From an uncultured Bacteroidales bacterium (GTDB taxonomy: Bacteria > Bacteroidota > Bacteroidia > Bacteroidales > P3): DNA of 64,000 nucleotides. Where the stretch lies: NCBI GenBank assembly GCA_900318665.1, contig ONLQ01000004.1:1-64000 (forward strand). Reading direction: 5' to 3'. The position numbers were made by a program, and so were the translations under genes. Shown here one piece after another: positions 1 through 8,739 of the stretch. Within the stretch, counting starts at the first letter, position 1. The number at the start of each line of letters is the position of its first letter. The notes under the pieces are model-generated. The model ran no database searches, was not told the DNA's origin, and saw only the letters and a program-made list of their open reading frames with translations.

Positions 1-313
1 CGACCACGAAGGGCTCTTGGGAGAGGTTGACGAGCAGGACGCACAACTGTCCACGATAGTCGGCATCGATGGTACCGGGGGAGTTGAGGACGGTGACGCC
101 TTTCTTCAACGCCAGGCCGCTGCGGGGGCGTATCTGCGCCTCGAAGCCTTCGGGCAGTTCCATATAGAGACCCGTGGGAATGAGCGCGCGGCCGAGGGGC
201 TGCAACGTGACAGGGGCTTCGGGCAGGAAGGCACGCAGGTCGAGACCCGCCGACAACGCCGTCTCATACTGCGGCAAGGGATGGTGGGACTTGTTTATTA
301 CCTTTAGAATCAT
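1..313 (-). CDS. dut: dUTP diphosphatase (dUTPase), C-terminus cut by window edge
   Basis: Hydrolyses dUTP to dUMP and diphosphate, keeping uracil out of DNA and feeding dTMP synthesis in the cytosol. Reading the minus strand from the ATG at 313 gives a protein starting [18 protein letters not shown]. It has three trimeric-dUTPase motifs in order: AGLDLRA (motif 1), RPRSGLA (motif 2) and [13 protein letters not shown] (motif 3, with the catalytic Asp and the Tyr that excludes ribose). About 104 residues are inside the window. The remaining motifs 4 and 5 and the stop lie beyond position 1. It is last in a minus-strand run after clpP (28 bp gap), so it may be co-transcribed. The plus-strand reading frame over the same bases is a shadow. 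Confidence 0.93.
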   Translation of the reverse strand, partial: MILKVINKSHHPLPQYETALSAGLDLRAFLPEAPVTLQPLGRALIPTGLYMELPEGFEAQIRPRSGLALKKGVTVLNSPGTIDADYRGQLCVLLVNLSQEPFVV

Positions 314-341
314 GGTTTCTGATTTTGAAGGTTGAACTTCT

Positions 342-1004
342 TTATTTCTTGGCCAAGATTTCGTCAATCATGCCGTAGGCTTTGGCTTCTTCGGCGGTCA
401 TCCAGTGGTCGCGGTCGCCGTCGTTCCACACCTCGTCGTAGGTCTTGCCGCTGTGCTTGGCGATGATTTCGTAGAGTTCTTTCTTCAGTTTCTGGATTTC
501 GCGGACGGTTATCTCCATGTCGGTAGCCTGGCCTTCGGCGCCACCCATGGGCTGGTGTATCATGACACGGCTGTGGGGCAGTGCGAAACGCATACCGCTG
601 GTGCCGGCGCAGAGCAGCACGCTAGCCATAGAGGCTGCGAGGCCCGTGCAGATGGTGGAAATCTTGGGCGAGATGTACTGCATGGTGTCGTAGATGCCCA
701 GACCAGCATAGACGGAGCCTCCGGGGGAGTTGATGTAGAGCATGATGTCTTTCTCGGAGTCGGTGCTCTCAAGGAAGAGTAGTTGCGCCTGTATGACGTT
801 GGCGGTGTAGTCGTCGATGGCGGTGCCGAGGAAGATGATGCGGTCCATCATGAGGCGCGAAAAGACGTCGAGTTGCGAGATGTTGAGGGGACGCTCCTCG
901 ATGATATAGGGGGTGAGGGAGTTGTTGATGGCCGATGTGTAACGTCCGAGGGTGGTGCTGCTGATGCCACGGTGCATGGTGGCATATTTTTCAAATTCTG
1001 TCAT
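342..1004 (-). CDS. clpP: ATP-dependent Clp protease proteolytic subunit
   Basis: Serine peptidase subunit that forms the two-ring ClpP barrel and degrades substrates unfolded by ClpX or ClpA/C. The 220-residue product from ATG 1004 has the catalytic Ser125 in GLAASMAS, His150 in VMIHQP and the acidic residue Asp199 in [11 protein letters not shown]. It also has the conserved INSPGGSV strand and the MDRIIFLG start of the fold. The frame stays open upstream to 1106, but that stretch is Lys/Ser-rich, unlike ClpP, so the start at [10 protein letters not shown] is preferred. It lies between trmD and dut on the same strand. clpX is not adjacent, although it often follows clpP elsewhere. Confidence 0.95.
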   Translation of the reverse strand: MTEFEKYATMHRGISSTTLGRYTSAINNSLTPYIIEERPLNISQLDVFSRLMMDRIIFLGTAIDDYTANVIQAQLLFLESTDSEKDIMLYINSPGGSVYAGLGIYDTMQYISPKISTICTGLAASMASVLLCAGTSGMRFALPHSRVMIHQPMGGAEGQATDMEITVREIQKLKKELYEIIAKHSGKTYDEVWNDGDRDHWMTAEEAKAYGMIDEILAKK

Positions 1005-1185
1005 GGTGTATGTTTTTTTTATTATTGATTGCTTTTTTGGGGGGTGGTGGTATGTGGCGCTTCGCTTACTTTTTTTGGGGGTCGCCTTCGGCGAGAAATC
1101 TTTCAAATCTTTTTTTCTAATTTTTATTTGTTGGATTTATTCAGATTTGTTGGATTTCTGCCGCGCAGCGGCACTCTTTTGGTGG
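1005..1185 (-). other. trmD-clpP spacer with two short hairpins
   Basis: The 181-bp gap has no convincing gene. It holds a tight 5-bp stem with a 3-nt loop at 1082-1094 (TCGCC/GGCGA) and another at 1160-1172 (GCCGC/GCGGC) just past the trmD stop. No TAnnTTTG promoter is seen upstream of clpP, so clpP may be transcribed through from trmD, with these stems acting in mRNA processing or partial termination. That role is inference. Confidence 0.4.
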
Positions 1186-1872
1186 TTAGTTTTCTTGGTC
1201 TTTTAGCAGGTCGGGGCGGCGCTGGCGGGTTCGCTCTATGGCTTGTTCGTAGCGCCACTGCTCTATCTTGGCGTGGTTGCCGCTCAGCAGCACGTCGGGC
1301 ACTCGCCAGCCTCGGAACTCGGGCGGACGCGTGTATTCGGGCGGCGCCAAGAGTCCGTCTTGAAAGGAGTCGGAGAGCGCCGACTGCTCGTCGCCTATGA
1401 CGCCGGGAATGAGTCGTATGATGGCGTCGCACATGACCGCAGCGGCAAGTTCGCCACCCGTAAGCACATAGTCGCCTATGGAGAGTTCGCGCGTGATGAA
1501 ATGCTCGCGCAGCCGCTCGTCAACACCCTTGTAATGTCCGCACAGCACTATGAGGTTGCCTTTCAAGGAGAGTTCGTTGGCGGTGCGCTGGTTGAACATC
1601 TCGCCGTCGGGGGCCGTGTAGATGACCTCGTCGTAGGGGCGCTGCGCCTGCAACTGCTCGATGCAGTTGGCAAGCGGCTCTACGGCCATCACCATTCCCG
1701 CATTGCCGCCATAGGGATAGTCGTCAACACTGCCGTAGCGCGTGAGCGAATAGTCGTGGAGATTGTGGAACACCACCTCCACGAGGCCTTTCTTTTGCGC
1801 TCGCTTGATGATGGACTCCTCGAAAAACATATTCATCATCTGCGGGAAAAGTGTCAGAATGTCTATGCGCAT
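1186..1872 (-). CDS. trmD: tRNA (guanine(37)-N(1))-methyltransferase
   Basis: Transfers methyl from SAM to N1 of G37 next to the anticodon, preventing +1 frameshifting. The 228-residue protein starts [13 protein letters not shown], as in the family. It carries the trefoil-knot SAM-binding segments [12 protein letters not shown] and [14 protein letters not shown], with the catalytic-site Asp in [15 protein letters not shown]. Length matches a minimal TrmD without long extension. It begins 51 bp after the M23 peptidase stop, so the two are probably co-transcribed. The usual rpsP-rimM-trmD-rplS arrangement of Proteobacteria is absent. Confidence 0.95.
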   Translation of the reverse strand: MRIDILTLFPQMMNMFFEESIIKRAQKKGLVEVVFHNLHDYSLTRYGSVDDYPYGGNAGMVMAVEPLANCIEQLQAQRPYDEVIYTAPDGEMFNQRTANELSLKGNLIVLCGHYKGVDERLREHFITRELSIGDYVLTGGELAAAVMCDAIIRLIPGVIGDEQSALSDSFQDGLLAPPEYTRPPEFRGWRVPDVLLSGNHAKIEQWRYEQAIERTRQRRPDLLKDQEN

Positions 1873-1923
1873 TTTTAATTCTGAATTTTGAAGGGTCGGG
1901 AGTGGATTGATTTTGAAGGCGGG

Positions 1924-3018
1924 CTACTTTATTCTTAGTTGCTGGCCTATCTGTATCTTGGTGTTGCGGTTGATGTGATTCAACTGGCACAGTTTGTTGA
2001 TGGTGGTGCCGTTGCGCTTGGCAATCTTGCCCAGCGTGTCGCCGCTACGCACACGGTAGAACTGCTTGCCACCCTTGGCATAGGTGCCACCACCGCCACC
2101 GCCGCCTCTGACGCGGCTATTGCCGACCTTGCGGAACGAGTTGCGCGTGAGCGTGAGGTTGTTGGAAAGCAGTTTGCGGGTGTTGGGGTCTATAACCGTT
2201 TCGGGGTTCATGGCATTGCCCATATAGCGGATTTCGAGGTGCAGATGGCTGCCGTAGGAGCGACCGGTGTTGCCGCAAAGGCCGATGCAGTCGCCAGCCT
2301 TCACCACGTCGCCAGGCTGCACATGGCGCGCCGACATGTGGGCGTAGTAGGTCTCAAGGCCGTTTTTGTGGCGCACAACCACGAGGTTGCCATACGACTT
2401 GTTCCACACGGAGATACGCACGGTGCCGTCGAACATGGCGTAGATGGGCTCGCCTTTGGGAGCGGCGAGGTCGAGGCCATAGTGGAAACGGCGGCGGCGA
2501 GGGCCATAGTGCGACGTGGCACGAGCCATAGGACCTATGGGCATGGAGTATTTCTCGCCCAACTCCTCGTGCATCAACACCAGGTTGACGGCATCGGTCA
2601 TGGTGTTGACATCGAGTTTGGGATAGTGGATGTTCTCGGAGTCGAACGAGGCATAGAGGATTTCGTCCTCGCTCTCGGCGCCCTCGTCCTCGTGCCACTG
2701 AAGGATGGACTGCGGCATGACATCGGGATCGTCGTCGGCCTCGACGGCATCTTCCATGGGTGGCGGCGGAGTGAGAGGCGACACCGGCTTGCGGTCGTAC
2801 ATATAGTTCTCGTCGTCGTTGATGGTGGCGGGAGACTCTATGATGATGTCGCCATACTCGTTTTCACCCTCGTCGTAGATGACGTCCATTTGGTTGATTT
2901 GGACAACCTTTTTTTGTGTCTTGTGCGAAGAACCTTTCTTGCTGCTCTGCGCCTGGACGGCAACAGGCAACGACAACAATAAGCATAATAATGCTGACAG
3001 GAGTGTGTGCTTACTCAT
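1924..3018 (-). CDS. Secreted M23 (LytM-type) peptidase with C-terminal LysM
   Basis: Probable envelope peptidoglycan hydrolase or hydrolase activator. In order: a signal peptide (residues 1-23, ending VAVQAQ), an acidic Asp/Glu-rich linker (45-130), an M23 domain at about 165-275, a glycine run (305-311) and a LysM module (320-363, YRVRSGDTLGKIAKRNG). Zinc ligands are visible as His179 and Asp183 (HYGLD) and His260 in SHLHLE, with catalytic-type His227 in YYAHMS, so it should be active. LysM is expected to bind peptidoglycan. It leads the run trmD-clpP-dut and has its own upstream promoter at 3078-3085. Its substrate bond cannot be told from sequence. Confidence 0.88.
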   Translation of the reverse strand: MSKHTLLSALLCLLLSLPVAVQAQSSKKGSSHKTQKKVVQINQMDVIYDEGENEYGDIIIESPATINDDENYMYDRKPVSPLTPPPPMEDAVEADDDPDVMPQSILQWHEDEGAESEDEILYASFDSENIHYPKLDVNTMTDAVNLVLMHEELGEKYSMPIGPMARATSHYGPRRRRFHYGLDLAAPKGEPIYAMFDGTVRISVWNKSYGNLVVVRHKNGLETYYAHMSARHVQPGDVVKAGDCIGLCGNTGRSYGSHLHLEIRYMGNAMNPETVIDPNTRKLLSNNLTLTRNSFRKVGNSRVRGGGGGGGTYAKGGKQFYRVRSGDTLGKIAKRNGTTINKLCQLNHINRNTKIQIGQQLRIK

Positions 3019-3077
3019 ATTATGTAGTGTTGTGTTGACGCCATCTGATGAGGATGGCGAATAACAGTAGAAGATTG

Positions 3078-3085
3078 CAAAGGTA
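3078..3085 (-). promoter_or_regulatory. Bacteroidetes -7 element (TACCTTTG)
   Basis: Minus-strand TACCTTTG followed by CA, a perfect match to the TAnnTTTG consensus of the Bacteroidetes primary sigma factor. It lies 59 bp upstream of the M23 peptidase start at 3018. Confidence 0.7.
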
Positions 3086-3184
3086 CATTTTTTTTGAAAA
3101 CTTTGCGAATTTTCAATGGAAAATGAGTTTTTTAGGGTAAAAAGAGGGCTGCTATTATCCTGACCTTGGTGCTTCTATTATAGC

Positions 3185-3218
3185 ATCGAGGGCGCTCAAA
3201 CAAATGAGCGCCCTCGAT
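3185..3218. terminator. Perfect 14-bp hairpin, T-rich tail on plus strand
   Basis: Inverted repeat 3185-3198 / 3205-3218 (core CGAGGGCGCTCA) with a 6-nt loop. It sits 28 bp beyond the stop of the minus-strand gene at 3247, where a terminator is expected. The T-rich tail, however, follows the stem on the plus strand, where no gene has been read. On the minus strand the stem is followed by GCTATAATAG, not U-rich. Confidence 0.6.
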
Positions 3219-3246
3219 TTTTGGGTCTTATTTTTTCCTTGCAGGA

Positions 3247-4809
3247 TTATTTCTTGATGACCTTGCGGGCGGCCATGCCGTCGGCGGTGCTTATGCGGAG
3301 CATGTAGAGGCCGTTGTTCAGACCTTCGAGGCTAATGCTGTTGGCCTGCTCGGCGCGGCGCACAATGCGGCCGGCGAGGTCGAGGACCTCGAGACGTGCG
3401 GCATCAACACCATTGACATAGACCATGTCGTGGGTGGGGTTGGGATAGACGCGCACATTGAGCGTGGCCGTGGTGGGCTCGGCGATACCGGCGGGGACGG
3501 GGCAACGCCACTGTGCGTAGAGGGTGAGATGGTCGGTGACGGTTATCTGCTGGCCACTGCGGTAGGTGGTGCCGGTGCCGTCGGGCTCGGTGTTCCAGTT
3601 TTTGAAGGTGCAGGTGGCGGAATAGTCGTCGGTGTATTTGGTGAAGCCGTTTGAAGCGATGGTGTAGGTAGCGCCCTCGGCAACCGATGCGCCAAGAGTG
3701 GCACCATAGGCGCCATTGCCGTCATAGACTATGGAATAGCCGTTGCCCTCGGCCCAGATGGCATAGAGGGTGGTGTCGGAATAGAGTTCGATGGTGTCGC
3801 CTGCGGCATAGATCTTGGCGGAGCTGTCGGTGGCGGCGCTCCAGCCGAGGAAGTAGTGGCCATCGAGGGTGTAGCTGCAACGCGGAAGGTTGTAGGCAGG
3901 AGCAAAGGGCCAGTAGTAGTCGCCTTCTTCGACGATGTTCCATGTGGTGGCCTCGAGGGGCTCCTGGGTGCCCTCGCCGCCGTTGGCCTCGAAGTTGGCT
4001 GTGACGCTGACGCCCCAGCGGGAAATCCAGTTCATGTCCTCGGTGACAGCCACGACGTCGCCCTCCATGAGCCAGTATTCGCCTTCGTCGTCGTTGGTGT
4101 ACCAGCCGATGAAGACATAGCCCTCACGCTGCATGGTGCATCCGGGAACGGAGAAGTTGCGCTCGTAGGGGACCTGTATAGGCTCCTGGGTGCCGGTGAC
4201 GCCGGAGCCGGGGTCGTTGCCAAAAGCGATGGTGGCATAGCGGGTGCCGATTTGGAAGTTGTCGAGCATAAGGACGGACTCGTCACCTTCGGCGGTGCTG
4301 TGGCGGAAGACGAAGGAATATTCGTGTTCCTGCTCTTCGAGGCGAAGGAGGGAGCGCAACTGGCCGAGGTCGTAGGTGAGAGTGACAACGCCGTCGGCGG
4401 AGTTGATGGCTGTGCTGTACTCGACATAGCGGGGATCGTCTTCTTCATCGCGATAGACGAAGATGGTGAGATAGTTGGTGGCGGCCGCACCAAAATCGAA
4501 AGTCATGGTGCGGACGTTGACACGGAGGAAGCCGTCGGTGTCGGCCAGGCTGAGGGGAAAAGAGGGAGTGAGAAGGACATTGTTGATGTTGTTGGAGCCA
4601 ATGGTATCTTTCCAACCGCTATAGGAATACATAAATCCCTGTTCGTCCTCTAACCACCAACTGCCGTAATTAGCAGTACCGTTGATGTAGATTGCGCTGT
4701 ACCATCCAAAAGGAATGGAACCTTCATTGAAATTCTCTTCGTAATAATGCTGTGCAAAGGCTGTCATGCTGAAAAGCATTACCAAAGCCAAAGAAAGCAA
4801 TCTTTTCAT
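3247..4809 (-). CDS. Secreted protein with Listeria-Bacteroides repeats and T9SS sorting domain
   Basis: Predicted cell-surface or released protein exported through Sec and then the type IX secretion system. It has a signal peptide (1-19, ending TAFAQ). An N-terminal choice-of-anchor/cleaved-adhesin-like beta domain follows (about 20-190, with FNEGSIPFGW and the pattern NNVLLTPSFPLS). Next come three copies of the InlB-B/Flg_new repeat (about 195-435, each ending in a GY-x-F-x-GW and LYA-x-W type motif). The C-terminal sorting domain (about 445-520) begins VRVYPNPTHD and ends ARKVIKK. Such repeats usually mediate adhesion, but ligand and role here are unknown. It is monocistronic with its own promoter. 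Confidence 0.85.
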   Translation of the reverse strand: MKRLLSLALVMLFSMTAFAQHYYEENFNEGSIPFGWYSAIYINGTANYGSWWLEDEQGFMYSYSGWKDTIGSNNINNVLLTPSFPLSLADTDGFLRVNVRTMTFDFGAAATNYLTIFVYRDEEDDPRYVEYSTAINSADGVVTLTYDLGQLRSLLRLEEQEHEYSFVFRHSTAEGDESVLMLDNFQIGTRYATIAFGNDPGSGVTGTQEPIQVPYERNFSVPGCTMQREGYVFIGWYTNDDEGEYWLMEGDVVAVTEDMNWISRWGVSVTANFEANGGEGTQEPLEATTWNIVEEGDYYWPFAPAYNLPRCSYTLDGHYFLGWSAATDSSAKIYAAGDTIELYSDTTLYAIWAEGNGYSIVYDGNGAYGATLGASVAEGATYTIASNGFTKYTDDYSATCTFKNWNTEPDGTGTTYRSGQQITVTDHLTLYAQWRCPVPAGIAEPTTATLNVRVYPNPTHDMVYVNGVDAARLEVLDLAGRIVRRAEQANSISLEGLNNGLYMLRISTADGMAARKVIKK

Positions 4810-4862
4810 AAAAAACTATTTGTTAAATGATTAATAATTCGATACGATTTTTATAAGTTTGG

Positions 4863-4870
4863 CAAATATA
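4863..4870 (-). promoter_or_regulatory. -7 element (TATATTTG)
   Basis: Minus-strand TATATTTG, 53 bp upstream of the start of the T9SS cargo gene at 4809. It lies back-to-back with the plus-strand promoter at 4933, so the 155-bp intergenic region is a divergent promoter region. Confidence 0.6.
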
Positions 4871-4932
4871 CAAAAAAAAATGGTTATCGCCCCACTCTAA
4901 CAGACCGGAACAAGGTTTTTACAAAAAAAACG

Positions 4933-4940
4933 TACCTTTG
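4933..4940 (+). promoter_or_regulatory. -7 element (TACCTTTG)
   Basis: Perfect TAnnTTTG match 24 bp before the ATG of the CAP-domain gene at 4965. This gives a predicted 5' UTR of under 20 nt. Confidence 0.7.
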
Positions 4941-4964
4941 TTGCTCTAAAAACACCATCACAGA

Positions 4965-5864
4965 ATGAGAAAACTACTGTTATCTATTGTCCTGCTGGCA
5001 GCCACGCTTACCGCCACGGCGCAGCAATGGAGCGACGAGGAGATGGCGGCTGCCAACACCGCCAAAGATGTCGAACAACTGACCTTGGAAGAACGCGAGG
5101 TGATAAAATACCTCAACCTGGCGCGCCTCTACCCGCGCAAGTTTGCCGACCTTGAGGTGGCGAACTACTACGGCGGCGAGAAGCACGGCAACCCCAGCAT
5201 GTTCAGCGACAACCGTCTGACCCTCATGGCCGAACTCTACGCCATGAAGCCCTGCGGCGCGCTGGTGTATGAGCCCGCGCTGATAGCGGAGGCACGCTGC
5301 CTGGCCGACGAGCAGAGCAAAAACGGCGAGATAGGCCACCAGCGTCACAACTGCGCCAAGACCCACGGCGGCGAGTGCTGCGGCTATGGCTACAGCCGTG
5401 GCAGCGAGATTGTTGTGGGGCTGCTGATAGACGACGGCGTTGAAGGGCTGGGCCACCGCGCCATCTGCCTCGACGCTGGCTACGGCTCGGTGGCGGTGGC
5501 AATAGACAACCACCCAGTGTTCGAATACGGCGCGGTGCTCGACTTTGCGTGGGGCGACGAGAGCGCCAGCACAACGCTGCGCTACCTCACCCTGCAGGAC
5601 CTCGATGCGGGACTGCAGCAGCAGTTATACGAAAAGATGACGCAGGGGATAGCCCCGGAGATTAAGAAGATACGCCCGTCGGGCTCGACGGTGACGAACG
5701 TGCAGACCGAGATGCACCGCAGTTCGGGCCGCGACGGAGTGAAGAGCGTAAAGACCGAGACCCGCTACCACGCCGACGGCACGAAACACATAATAGAGAC
5801 CACCACGGTGATGAGCCTCGACGGCATACCGATGTCGAAGACGATTGAAACACGCATAGAATAA
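4965..5864 (+). CDS. Secreted CAP-domain (SCP/PR-1-like) protein
   Basis: 299 residues with a signal peptide (1-19, ending TLTATAQQ), so periplasmic or secreted. Residues about 40-200 match the CAP superfamily: a helix with EREVIKYLNLARLYPRKFADLEV, a middle His/Cys-rich strand (GHQRHNCAKTHGGECCGYG) and a final strand with GHRAICLDAGYGSVAVA. CAP proteins vary in function (adhesion, proteolysis, lipid binding), so none is assigned. The C-terminal ~90 residues are charged and beta-prone without a recognised domain. It has its own promoter and is followed by a short hairpin overlapping the stop codon. Confidence 0.75.
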   Translation: MRKLLLSIVLLAATLTATAQQWSDEEMAAANTAKDVEQLTLEEREVIKYLNLARLYPRKFADLEVANYYGGEKHGNPSMFSDNRLTLMAELYAMKPCGALVYEPALIAEARCLADEQSKNGEIGHQRHNCAKTHGGECCGYGYSRGSEIVVGLLIDDGVEGLGHRAICLDAGYGSVAVAIDNHPVFEYGAVLDFAWGDESASTTLRYLTLQDLDAGLQQQLYEKMTQGIAPEIKKIRPSGSTVTNVQTEMHRSSGRDGVKSVKTETRYHADGTKHIIETTTVMSLDGIPMSKTIETRIE

Positions 5865-5887
5865 GACTTATCGCGTCTTATTTAATA
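5860..5887 (+). terminator. Hairpin overlapping CAP gene stop codon
   Basis: An 8-bp stem AATAAGAC (5860-5867) / GTCTTATT (5875-5882) with a 7-nt loop encloses the TAA stop at 5862-5864 and is followed by TTAATAG. This is weak as an intrinsic terminator but placed correctly, just before the holB promoter at 5896. Confidence 0.45.
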
Positions 5888-5895
5888 GAAATTCT

Positions 5896-5903
5896 TATCT
5901 TTG
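5896..5903 (+). promoter_or_regulatory. -7 element (TATCTTTG) of the holB operon
   Basis: Perfect TAnnTTTG match 20 bp upstream of the holB ATG at 5924. It is the only convincing promoter ahead of the six-gene run to 13331. Confidence 0.65.
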
Positions 5904-5923
5904 TAATTTATATTGCGTGAGGT

Positions 5924-7015
5924 ATGCAGTTCAAGAACATTAAAAATCAGCACGTTCTAATCAACCATCTCACAGAGATAATCGATGCTGGCCGCATTAG
6001 TCACGCCCAACTCTTTCTGGGCGAGACACAAAGCGGCAGCCTTGCTATGGCTATTGCCTATATGCAATATCTCTGCTGCACCAACCGCCAGCACTACCAC
6101 GAGGACGCCGACCACCACTATCACACCCCCGACGGTTCGCCTACCCTGCTACGCGCTGACAGTTGCGGCACCTGCCCCTCATGCGCCAAATTCGAGGCAC
6201 TGATGCACAGCGACCTTCATTTTGTGTTTCCAAACATCACCTCAGCTTCCAGACAAAATGAAAAGCCATCGTCGGAGGACTTCCAGGCGGAGTTTATGGA
6301 ATTCCTGCGGAAATACGGCCAATACGGCACTCTCAACCAATGGTACGAAGAACTATCGGTGGAGAACAAGCAGGGAATGATTCGCGAGCAAGACGCCGCC
6401 AACATAGTGAAGTATATCAGCATGACAACCTACGAGGCTCCGTATAAGATGGTCGTAGTGTGGTGTGCTGAAAAAATGAATATCTCCGCCGCCAACGAAC
6501 TGCTCAAAACCCTCGAGGAACCTATTGGCAAGACCCTCATAATACTTGTGGCGGAAAGCACAGAGCGACTGCTCAGCACCATCATATCGCGCACACAGGA
6601 AGTGAGCATTCCCCCGCTGCAAAATAACACCTACAGCCACAACGAGGTCTATGCCCCGCTATTCGTGGCATGGATGCGCATGCTGTTCAAACTGAACATG
6701 GCACGCCTGTCGGAATGGGTGGACCAGGTGGCAAAGATGGGACGCGAGCCGCAGAAGGAGTTCCTGCTCTACTGCATGGAGAGCCTGCGCGAATGTCTGC
6801 TGCGCAACGTGACGCAGAACACCTACAAACCCTTGATAGACTTTGGCGACGACAAATTCAACCAGTCGTTCTACGCCGTAATAACACCCCGCAACATTTC
6901 CCTCATGAACGAGGCCCTCAACCACACGCTGATGGCCATAGAGCGCAACGCGTCGCCAGCATTGGCATTCATGGCGCTCTCGTTCAAAATGAGTTCATAT
7001 ATAAGCAAAAAGTAG
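5924..7015 (+). CDS. holB: DNA polymerase III, delta' subunit
   Basis: Clamp-loader subunit that helps place the sliding clamp on DNA. The N-terminus (NQHVLINHLTEIIDAGRISHAQLF) is the usual DnaX/HolB fold entry. A zinc-binding cysteine set follows (CC near 46, then CGTCPSC around 82-88). SHAQLFLGETQSGS replaces the Walker-A GxxGxGK and is degenerate, as in delta' subunits that do not hydrolyse ATP. The motif NELLKTLEEPIGKTLIIL and the sensor-1-like SRTQEV around 220-225 match the family. It starts a run in which ricT follows after 6 bp, an order I know from other Bacteroidales. Confidence 0.88.
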   Translation: MQFKNIKNQHVLINHLTEIIDAGRISHAQLFLGETQSGSLAMAIAYMQYLCCTNRQHYHEDADHHYHTPDGSPTLLRADSCGTCPSCAKFEALMHSDLHFVFPNITSASRQNEKPSSEDFQAEFMEFLRKYGQYGTLNQWYEELSVENKQGMIREQDAANIVKYISMTTYEAPYKMVVVWCAEKMNISAANELLKTLEEPIGKTLIILVAESTERLLSTIISRTQEVSIPPLQNNTYSHNEVYAPLFVAWMRMLFKLNMARLSEWVDQVAKMGREPQKEFLLYCMESLRECLLRNVTQNTYKPLIDFGDDKFNQSFYAVITPRNISLMNEALNHTLMAIERNASPALAFMALSFKMSSYISKK

Positions 7016-7021
7016 TACATC

Positions 7022-8680
7022 ATGGACGAACAAAAGCACGAAACGCCCCAGCCGCAAGAACAAGAACCTGTGGCAACCCCTATCCCTCCAGCACCCGAGG
7101 CATCACAGCCCTACGATGACGAAGAGGACTATATAGCCACCCCCGAAGAGGTGGCAGCCGAAGCACGACGCTCGGCCGAACGCCGCGCCCAGAAACGCAA
7201 CCAGGAAAAGACCGCCGAGAACGCTCGCGAATTTGGCGAGTTCATACCCCCCGACAGTCTTATAGACCCCTATACCGACCCCGACCCCGACATACCGTGG
7301 GAACCTTACAAGGAGAGCCCCTTCCTCTCGCGCGGATGCCGCAACTGCCCCAAGGCCTACCAGCCCGTAAGCAGCATTGAGACCTGCAGTTGCAGCAAGG
7401 TGACAAGCACCAACTGGCTTGCAGGCATACGCCAGCCCAGCGACGACAACTTCAACATTGTGGAGGTGCGTTTCAAGAACAACCGCAAGGACTTCTACCG
7501 TCTGCCCGACGGCATAGTGGTGCACGAAGGCGACGTGGTGGCAGTGGAAGGCATGCCGGGCCACGACATAGGCATAGTGACGCTAACGGGCGAGGTGTGC
7601 CGCCTGCAGATGAAGAAACGCAAGGTGCAGCCCGACGCGCCAGACATCAAGAAACTGTTTCGTCGCGCCAAACCCATAGACATCGAGAAATGGGTCGAGG
7701 CCATAAGCGCCGAGGAGAACGCACTGAAACGCACCCGCGAGATAACCGAGAGCATGGGCATGATGATGAAGGTGGACGACGTGGAGTTCCAAGGCGACAA
7801 CGCCAAAGCCATATTCTACTACACCGCCGACGACCGCGTGGACTTCCGCGACCTTATCAAGGTGCTGGCCGAGGAGTTTCATGTGCGCATAGAGATGAAG
7901 CAGATTGGCGTGCGCCAAGAGGCCGGCCGCCTTGGCGGACTGGGCACCTGCGGCCGCGAACTGTGCTGCTGCACATGGCTCACCAACTTCAAATCCGTCA
8001 CCACCGGCGCCGCCAAGGTGCAACAGATACACCCCAATCCGCAGAAACTGGCAGGACAATGTGGAAAACTGAAATGCTGTCTTAACTACGAGGCCGACGT
8101 CTATGCCGACGCCCTCAAGAAATTTCCGCCAGCAGGGCAGGCCATACGTTTCAAGAAAGGCCTCGCGCTATACAAAAAGACCGACGTGTTTCGCGGCATA
8201 ATGTGGTATGCCTACGAAGGCGAGAACGACCTCATAGCCCTCAAGGCCGAGGACGTGAAAAAGGTGATAGAGATGAACCGCGCGCAACAGTACCCCGAGC
8301 GCATGGAGGACTACCAGGTGCAACTGATGAGCACCAGCGCCTTGGAGCAGGAGTCGAGCAATGCCGAGTTTGAGAGCGAGTTGAGCCGCCTGGCCGACAA
8401 CGGGACCAGCGCCACCAACGAGCGCCGCAACCCGCGCGACAACCGCCCGCAGCAGAACAACGAAGGCCGTGAGCGCCGCGACCGCAACGACCGCCGCAAC
8501 CAGCATGGCGACCGCCGTCAGCCTCGTGACAACGGCGACCGTCAGCCGCGCGACAACAACCGTCAGGAACACGGTCCGCGCGACGGCAGGCAGCAGACCC
8601 CGCGCGACAGCCAGAACAATCGCCCGCCACGTGACAGCCAGCATGGCGACCGCGACCGCCGCAACTCCAAGCAGAAATAA
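7022..8680 (+). CDS. ricT: PSP1-domain protein (RicT/YaaT-like) with long disordered Arg/Asp tail
   Basis: 552 residues. The central part (about 95-400) is the PSP1/YaaT domain, with the signature GRELCCCTWLTNF and a second Cys cluster GQCGKLKCCLNYE. In Bacillus subtilis, RicT forms the [4Fe-4S] Ric complex that influences RNase Y processing. Whether that holds in Bacteroidetes is not established here. The N-terminal ~80 residues are acidic and Pro-rich. The last ~100 residues (8380-8680) are a low-complexity tail of Arg, Asp, Asn, Gln and Pro with many PRDN/PRDS-type units, likely disordered and possibly RNA-binding. It sits between holB and gldH and is probably co-transcribed. Confidence 0.82.
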   Translation: MDEQKHETPQPQEQEPVATPIPPAPEASQPYDDEEDYIATPEEVAAEARRSAERRAQKRNQEKTAENAREFGEFIPPDSLIDPYTDPDPDIPWEPYKESPFLSRGCRNCPKAYQPVSSIETCSCSKVTSTNWLAGIRQPSDDNFNIVEVRFKNNRKDFYRLPDGIVVHEGDVVAVEGMPGHDIGIVTLTGEVCRLQMKKRKVQPDAPDIKKLFRRAKPIDIEKWVEAISAEENALKRTREITESMGMMMKVDDVEFQGDNAKAIFYYTADDRVDFRDLIKVLAEEFHVRIEMKQIGVRQEAGRLGGLGTCGRELCCCTWLTNFKSVTTGAAKVQQIHPNPQKLAGQCGKLKCCLNYEADVYADALKKFPPAGQAIRFKKGLALYKKTDVFRGIMWYAYEGENDLIALKAEDVKKVIEMNRAQQYPERMEDYQVQLMSTSALEQESSNAEFESELSRLADNGTSATNERRNPRDNRPQQNNEGRERRDRNDRRNQHGDRRQPRDNGDRQPRDNNRQEHGPRDGRQQTPRDSQNNRPPRDSQHGDRDRRNSKQK

Positions 8681-8694
8681 TGGTGGAAATTGGA

Positions 8695-8739
8695 ATAGCG
8701 ACCTTCTATTTTCAAATTTCACCTTGGATAGCGACCTTC
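8695..8739 (+). repeat. 12-bp direct repeat in low-vocabulary spacer
   Basis: ATAGCGACCTTC occurs at 8695-8706 and 8728-8739, each followed within a few bases by TTCAAATTTCA. The rest of the 94-bp ricT-gldH gap is more AATTCAAAATTC-type text. It does not look coding. It is one of several spacers in this window built from short recurring words. Confidence 0.6.
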
